Source of the DNA: Planctomycetaceae bacterium | Lineage (GTDB): Bacteria > Planctomycetota > Planctomycetia > Pirellulales > Pirellulaceae | Direction: 5' to 3' | NCBI GenBank assembly: GCA_020638995.1 | Contig: JACKHM010000001.1 | Location: forward strand, 2,604,001-2,668,000 | DNA: 64,000 nt | Part shown: positions 59,250 through 64,000 of the stretch, in pieces | How the letters are laid out: the number at the start of each line of letters is the position of its first letter | How positions within the stretch are numbered: position 1 is the stretch's first letter | Notes under the pieces: generated by a model | Told to the model about the DNA's origin: nothing | Seen by the model: only the letters and a program-made list of their open reading frames with translations | Database searches by the model: none | Translations under genes and position numbers: made by a program

Positions 59250-61574
59250 CTAGGCGACCGGATCTGTTGGCTCGTTGTCGGGCTTCGAGAAGCGACTGAG
59301 CAGGGCTGGGAGGAAGAAAACGTCGGCGAACAGGGCCGATGTTAGCGTTATGGCTCCCATGATGCCAAACAGGCGCGCGTCGCGGGCATCCCCAAAAACA
59401 GCGGTCATCATTCCGGTGACCAAAACGATCGTCGTCATCAAGAGCGCCGAGCCGACACCGGTGAAGGCCCTTTGAATGATCTCTCGTTGTTCACCGCCGC
59501 CGGCGCTTTCTTCGACAAAGCGCGTCAGAAAGTGAATCGTGTCGTCTACGGCGATGCCAATACAGATTGTGAAGACGCACACGGTCACCAACTCGAGGTA
59601 CTGTCCAAACAGAAGCAGCATCGCTCCCGTAGCAACAAGCGGAAATAGATTGGGGACGATTGAAATCAGCCCTATGCGGATCGATCGATAAACAACCGTC
59701 AGAATCAACCAGATGACGATGCTTGCCGTCCCGAGACTTGTCGCCAGATCCGTCACGATTCGATAGATATCTCGCCAGCGCCAGATTGCGTCGCCTTCCA
59801 ATTCCAACGCGAAGCCGGGATGATGCCGAGCGATCCGATCCAGTTCCGTTTCAATGCGTTCGAATACCGGACCATATTTTGCAATTCCAATGTCCTGAAC
59901 GCGAAATTGAACCGTTGCGGTATGCTGCTCTGGCACGTAAAAGGCGCGCTTGAGCGACGCAGGTAACAATTCCAGTAAAGTCATTCGTTCCGCAGGTGGT
60001 CCTTCGCCGGGTAGCACTGCCAGCAACTCGTGTAATCCCAGCGGTTGACCGATCAGCGGCTCGTCATCCAGCACGTGACCGACTTCATGTAAGACTTCGA
60101 GCAAGGCTCCTTCAGTCGTCATGTCGTCCCAATGGACGTGAACGAACCCGAATTCCAGTCCGCCAAGCGAGCGATCAAGATGGCGCAGGGCTTTTGCTGC
60201 TTCACCTGATTCGCTCAGCCCGCTATAGCGTCGCTCATCGGGTTTCAGCTGTGTGCAGATTGCCGCCAACGCAACCGTCGAGAGAATCGCAACCCGTGCA
60301 ACTTGGCGATCGTTTCGCAAAATCCACGCGACCAAGGGGCCGATGCGCCGCAATTGCCCATCGATAAGACTCTTGCCAAGCCCCACGTGCAATCGCCAAC
60401 CCAGAGGTGAACGGCAACCGAGTGGCACGGCGGTCAAGACGCTGAGCAGCGTCGAGATGACACCGAGCACACAGCACCAGCCGAAATCTTGCACGATCTC
60501 GTGGTGCGCCCAAGCGAGGCTGGCAAAACCAATCGCTGTGGTCAGGCTCGTCAGGACGCAGGCCATACCAACACGCGCGACGCCGCGTCGAGTCGCTTGC
60601 CGAGTATCCAAACCCGAGGCTCGTTGATTGCGTATCTCGACCATCAAGTGAACCGCATCGGTCAGGCCCACCAGACTTATTAGCACAGGAACGATGATGT
60701 CGTTGAACGGGTTGTCCTGAAAGTTGAAGAAGTGCAACAGGCCCATCGTCCAGAAGACACCCAACGCCGGCGCGATGGCCACGATGACAACTGCCGAAAA
60801 GCCGCGAAACAGTACCAGTGCTGCGACGAGCATGATGCTGTAACCGACTGCTTGGTACCGCCACGAATCGTGTAGATGATTGCGGGCCATCATTAGATAC
60901 AGAGGTGCCTTCCCGGTGACTTGAAACTTGAGGTCAGCTCCGGGGACTCGCGCCGCTGCGGCTTCGGCGACCCGTCTGAGATCGGTCGTGCATGACTCAT
61001 CGGTCGTCGCGTAGAACCAATCGATGCGCAAGTGCAACAACAACGTCTTGCCATCGGTCGAAATCAGTTGACCAACGGCCAGCGGATTGCTGAGCGTTCG
61101 CTGTCGTCCAAGTTCCATCTGACGAGAGGATGCATTCGAGCGGGGCAACAACGACTCGGGCAACCCAAACAAATTCAAGCCGGGGATGCTGTCCAACCAC
61201 AGCACGCGCGAGACTTGCGGTAGCGCCTCAAGATCGGCGACCACGTTCCGGATCGCCGTTAAGCCTTCATGCGTAAAGAAGTCTCCGCTCGTGGCTACGA
61301 GAATGCAGTCGCCTCCGGCAATTTGAAAGGGCTCGACATCGGGCGGTGGCTCGCTCTGTGTTGAAGATTGCCGAGCAGGCTGTTGAGGCGTTTCGTCCCA
61401 GGCATTCTCTTCGGTTTGCGAATCGAAGAGATCAAGAATAAGCGACGGTTTGATGTAACCGATAACTGCCAGCGCGGTCATCGCGGCGAGGACGAGTACA
61501 TGCGCGGCAGGGCGGTCTGCCCACCAGTAAAAGAGGCGTCTGCCCAGCCCGGCTACCTGCTCGTTGCTATCCAT
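59250..61574 (-). CDS. MMPL/RND-family membrane transporter
   Basis: This 774-residue transporter has the two-fold RND pattern: one helix near residue 30, a large periplasmic loop (about 50-245), five or six helices (AVGYSIMLVAALVLFRGFSA, GLTDAVHLMVEIRNQRASGL), a second loop, and a second helix bundle with TVCVFTICIGIAVDDTIHFL. The paired Asp in the fourth-helix-like segments (TDAVH, DDTIH) is consistent with proton-driven export. Members export lipids, hopanoids or other hydrophobic compounds. The ATG at 61574 is used. No adaptor protein or outer-membrane channel gene is adjacent. Confidence 0.88.
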   Translation of the reverse strand: MDSNEQVAGLGRRLFYWWADRPAAHVLVLAAMTALAVIGYIKPSLILDLFDSQTEENAWDETPQQPARQSSTQSEPPPDVEPFQIAGGDCILVATSGDFFTHEGLTAIRNVVADLEALPQVSRVLWLDSIPGLNLFGLPESLLPRSNASSRQMELGRQRTLSNPLAVGQLISTDGKTLLLHLRIDWFYATTDESCTTDLRRVAEAAAARVPGADLKFQVTGKAPLYLMMARNHLHDSWRYQAVGYSIMLVAALVLFRGFSAVVIVAIAPALGVFWTMGLLHFFNFQDNPFNDIIVPVLISLVGLTDAVHLMVEIRNQRASGLDTRQATRRGVARVGMACVLTSLTTAIGFASLAWAHHEIVQDFGWCCVLGVISTLLSVLTAVPLGCRSPLGWRLHVGLGKSLIDGQLRRIGPLVAWILRNDRQVARVAILSTVALAAICTQLKPDERRYSGLSESGEAAKALRHLDRSLGGLEFGFVHVHWDDMTTEGALLEVLHEVGHVLDDEPLIGQPLGLHELLAVLPGEGPPAERMTLLELLPASLKRAFYVPEQHTATVQFRVQDIGIAKYGPVFERIETELDRIARHHPGFALELEGDAIWRWRDIYRIVTDLATSLGTASIVIWLILTVVYRSIRIGLISIVPNLFPLVATGAMLLLFGQYLELVTVCVFTICIGIAVDDTIHFLTRFVEESAGGGEQREIIQRAFTGVGSALLMTTIVLVTGMMTAVFGDARDARLFGIMGAITLTSALFADVFFLPALLSRFSKPDNEPTDPVA

Positions 61575-61638
61575 CAAATGCTCTTGCGTAGACTTCTGAT
61601 AGTGTCACCCACCGCGTAACGCTCACATTCATGGGCAG

Positions 61639-63621
61639 TCATTTCGATCGAAGCCGCCTGGCTGCTTCGGCTTCGATCTCGCTACGGTCGAGTTGATCAT
61701 CGCGGTTATGATCGATCTGACGGAATCCGAATCGCCGGAAGGCGTCGGGGGTTTCGCCCTTCGTGATTACGCCGTCTCCATCTCGATCCAATTGTGCCAA
61801 AAACTTGGCGATCTCGTCGTCGATTCGCTGTTGCCGTTCCGCTTGATCTTGTGGTGTCTTCTTGTTCCCCGGTCGCGCGATGACGTGAGGTTTGTTACGA
61901 GGATGTGCGATATCGAAGAAAGCGACTGCCATCTCCTGCCACGTTTGATCACCCCAGGTTACAAACTCGTTCGGATCGGGGTTCGTCGGATTTTGAGCCG
62001 AGTTGTCGAAGCTGATTTGCATCTCCAGGGTGTCGACATTGCCCAACGCCAACGGTACCTCAAGCTGATACCAATGCTGCCAGTTGAAATCGTAGTGCGG
62101 CACCCAGAGCAGCGTGTTCATCTTTTCATGCTGCCGCACATCAAGGCGAAAAGATTTCCCGCGCAGGTGCATGTGTGGCATCGCGCCCAGCAAACGCGAC
62201 TCGCGAGCGAAGCCGTCTAGCCGCACATCGACAACGAAATCTCTCTCGCCCGGTGGAATCTCGAAATGATGATTCAACGCCACACGCGTTGTGACTTCAT
62301 GAGTGACTTGCTCGGGCTTGCTTAGCCAGACTCCGACTTTGGTCGTGTCGTTCGTTTCGCGTCCGTTGGGTGTGTAGTGCATTTGAAATACGAGTTTTGA
62401 TCTTGCCGGGATACGTCGCGCGTGTCCCGCAGGCAACATCGTTGTTCGTTGCCCCGGCACGTAGCCTCCCATCCAGCCGATACCATCCGTTTCAGAGCCG
62501 TCCGGGGGGCGAACAAAGATGATGGCGTGGTGCACTACGGACGCATCGCCTGGAATGACTTGGGCCGCACTGACCCAGCGATCCTCTTCCCACTTTGGAT
62601 CGACAACGAAGTACTGATACTCGACTGTGCCATCCGATGGCACAACAAACGGCCGGTCGCGCATGGCAAACTCGACGTCAGGCGCGGTCGGCAGATGCCA
62701 GCCGGCGATCCACTTGGGTTGGGGCGGAAGGTCCATTACATCGCCCTCCGGCATCCCTTGGGCGACCCAACTCGCGAGCGTCTCGCGGGCCTGCGTCGGC
62801 ATTTGCCGTGCGCCGACGAACTTGCCATGTGCAGGGTCGGCATGCCAAGGCGGCATGCGCTGTTGGTCAATGACTTCCAGTATCATCTCACCCCAGCCCA
62901 CGACTTCGTCGTAGTTCGTCAACGAGAACGGGCCGATCTCGCCCTCGCGATGGCATTCCACGCAATGTTGATTGAGAATCGGAGCGACATCGCGAGTGAA
63001 TGTCACGACTGCGGATGGGTCGACTGGTGACTGGCGTCGCTCGGCGAAAGTAATCAGGCAGCCAACGGTTTGAGTCTTGGCGCGTGGTACGTTGCGACCG
63101 TTAACCAGGGCTTCGATAGCATTCCGCAAGTCATGCTGTGTGGGCTCGGAGCGCGATATCCCCGGTTCGTATTGGTCATCGATGCGGCCTTGATAACGGA
63201 TGTGGTCGGCAGCGTCTAAGACGAACACTTCCGGCGTCCGCGTTGCGCCGAACATTCGTGCCAACGATTGATCGCTGTCTTTGATGATTGAAAATGAGAG
63301 CTCGTGTTCGATCAGATAGCGTTTCACATCGGCGACGGAGTCTTGCGGATTGCTGTTGATCCCAACCACTCGAACGGCATGATCGGCGAATTCCCGGTCG
63401 AGCGACTCCAACCGTGCGCCGTATAGCCTGGCAAGTGGACACTCGGCTCCTAGGAAGCAAACGACCTTCCATTGTACATCGTTCGCTGCAACGGACTCGT
63501 CATCGACGCCGCGTAGATCACTCCAATTGACGGGGACCGCTTCGTCACCCGCAACTGCTCCCGCACATATTGCACATGCTAAAAATGCCAGGGAATTGCG
63601 AAGAATCACTGCACATGACAT
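61639..63621 (-). CDS. exported redoxin-cytochrome c-copper monooxygenase-like-EF-hand fusion
   Basis: This 660-residue protein starts with a signal peptide (MSCAVILRNSLAFLACAICA). Residues about 30-170 form a thioredoxin-like AhpC/TSA-type domain (VVCFLGAECPLARLYGARLE) with a single Cys. One CxxCH follows (HCVECHREGEIGPF) in a cytochrome-like stretch. From about 330 the sequence resembles the copper type II ascorbate-dependent monooxygenase fold, with SVVHHAIIFVRP and AMPHMHLRGKSF as metal-binding His sites. Two EF-hand-like loops end it (DRDGDGVITKGE, DHNRDDQLDRSE). It may couple peroxide or thiol redox to an oxidation outside the membrane. The ATG at 63621 is used. Confidence 0.88.
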   Translation of the reverse strand: MSCAVILRNSLAFLACAICAGAVAGDEAVPVNWSDLRGVDDESVAANDVQWKVVCFLGAECPLARLYGARLESLDREFADHAVRVVGINSNPQDSVADVKRYLIEHELSFSIIKDSDQSLARMFGATRTPEVFVLDAADHIRYQGRIDDQYEPGISRSEPTQHDLRNAIEALVNGRNVPRAKTQTVGCLITFAERRQSPVDPSAVVTFTRDVAPILNQHCVECHREGEIGPFSLTNYDEVVGWGEMILEVIDQQRMPPWHADPAHGKFVGARQMPTQARETLASWVAQGMPEGDVMDLPPQPKWIAGWHLPTAPDVEFAMRDRPFVVPSDGTVEYQYFVVDPKWEEDRWVSAAQVIPGDASVVHHAIIFVRPPDGSETDGIGWMGGYVPGQRTTMLPAGHARRIPARSKLVFQMHYTPNGRETNDTTKVGVWLSKPEQVTHEVTTRVALNHHFEIPPGERDFVVDVRLDGFARESRLLGAMPHMHLRGKSFRLDVRQHEKMNTLLWVPHYDFNWQHWYQLEVPLALGNVDTLEMQISFDNSAQNPTNPDPNEFVTWGDQTWQEMAVAFFDIAHPRNKPHVIARPGNKKTPQDQAERQQRIDDEIAKFLAQLDRDGDGVITKGETPDAFRRFGFRQIDHNRDDQLDRSEIEAEAARRLRSK

Positions 63622-63761
63622 GGAATAAATACCCAGCAAACGTACTTGCCTCGTGAAGTTCTTGGCGGAGGAGAACTCTGTTATACATTAGGCGGAAGCG
63701 AGCATCGAGGCTTACTCGATTTACCGCCGAATTGAGTGTTCAGTTTCAGATGGATGTGTAA

Positions 63762-64000
63762 ATGAACAGCTACATCATCATTCCGGCTCGACTCGAGTCG
63801 ACGCGACTGCCGCGCAAGTTGCTGTTGCGGCAGACCGGAAAGCCGTTAATTCAGCATACCTACGAAGCAGCCTGTCGTGCGACGCGCCCGCTGGGGGTAA
63901 GAGTCGCGGCCGATCACGAAGAAATCGCTGCGGCTGTTCGCAGCTTTGGCGGTCATGTCGAGATGACCGATCCGAACGCACCAAGCGGGACAGATCGAGT
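63762..64000 (+). CDS. kdsB: 3-deoxy-manno-octulosonate cytidylyltransferase, 5' part
   Basis: The gene runs off the window edge; only 79 codons are visible. From the ATG at 63762 the product reads MNSYIIIPARLESTRLPRKL, the start of CMP-Kdo synthetase, then PLIQHTYEAA and later DPNAPSGTDRV, which matches the conserved GTDR nucleotide-binding region. KdsB activates Kdo for lipopolysaccharide core synthesis. Its presence implies LPS in this organism. The rest of the gene and its neighbours lie beyond the window. Confidence 0.85.
   Translation, partial: MNSYIIIPARLESTRLPRKLLLRQTGKPLIQHTYEAACRATRPLGVRVAADHEEIAAAVRSFGGHVEMTDPNAPSGTDR

Overview
The window looks like chromosomal DNA of a planctomycete, probably from the Pirellulales. 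I infer this from lineage-typical families: DUF1501 and PSCyt1/DUF1549/DUF1553 proteins, a BBP7-type outer-membrane barrel, a giant LEPR-XLL/DUF11 surface protein, a planctomycete-style ECF sigma factor next to a membrane Ser/Thr kinase, and a redoxin-cytochrome-monooxygenase fusion. Genes are dense and mostly short operons. I saw no rRNA, tRNA, CRISPR array, transposase or phage gene.

Region 1 (about 0.2-9.7 kb) is an alpha-glucan block: glgE on the minus strand, then glgM-type and glgA-type synthases, a GalT-family nucleotidyltransferase and a GH57 glucanotransferase on the plus strand. It appears to join the maltose-1-phosphate route (GlgM then GlgE) with the classical ADP-glucose route (GlgA). 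Region 2 (9.7-15.4 kb) is a four-gene minus-strand operon: ROK regulator, PSCyt1/DUF1549/DUF1553 protein, DUF1501 protein and a small membrane protein. Region 3 (15.6-24.6 kb) holds a zinc-ribbon/VWA membrane protein, a STAS protein, a PolB-like exonuclease, a crotonase, a kinase/sigma-factor pair and a CE15-type esterase.

Region 4 (24.7-42.1 kb) is a surface-polysaccharide cluster. RmlA and RmlB make dTDP-4-keto-6-deoxyglucose. FdtA-like and FdtB-like enzymes and a NeuD-like acyltransferase would turn it into an acylated 3-amino-3,6-dideoxyhexose. Glycosyltransferases, a methyltransferase and an AsnB-type amidotransferase could build and decorate a glycan, and a Wzm/Wzt ABC transporter would export it. 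Several of these genes overlap by 1 to 8 bases, which suggests translational coupling.

Region 5 (42.4-64 kb) holds a tandem pair of DUF1501 genes, a SRPBCC-GyrI fusion, a phosphofructokinase with mixed motif features, the BBP7 barrel, a 1530-residue protein with nine exact 384-bp DUF11 repeats, a Tat-exported deacetylase-like protein, a VTT membrane protein overlapping a YjhG/YagF-type sugar-acid dehydratase, three very small genes, an MMPL/RND exporter, the redoxin fusion, and the start of kdsB cut by the right edge.

No single locus is clearly a new defence or mobile system. The strongest leads are the kinase whose zinc ribbon lies upstream of any canonical start codon, its apparent pseudokinase half, the GalT-like gene inside the glucan cluster, a 147-bp MITE-like element inside that cluster, and small palindromic repeats in several gene gaps.
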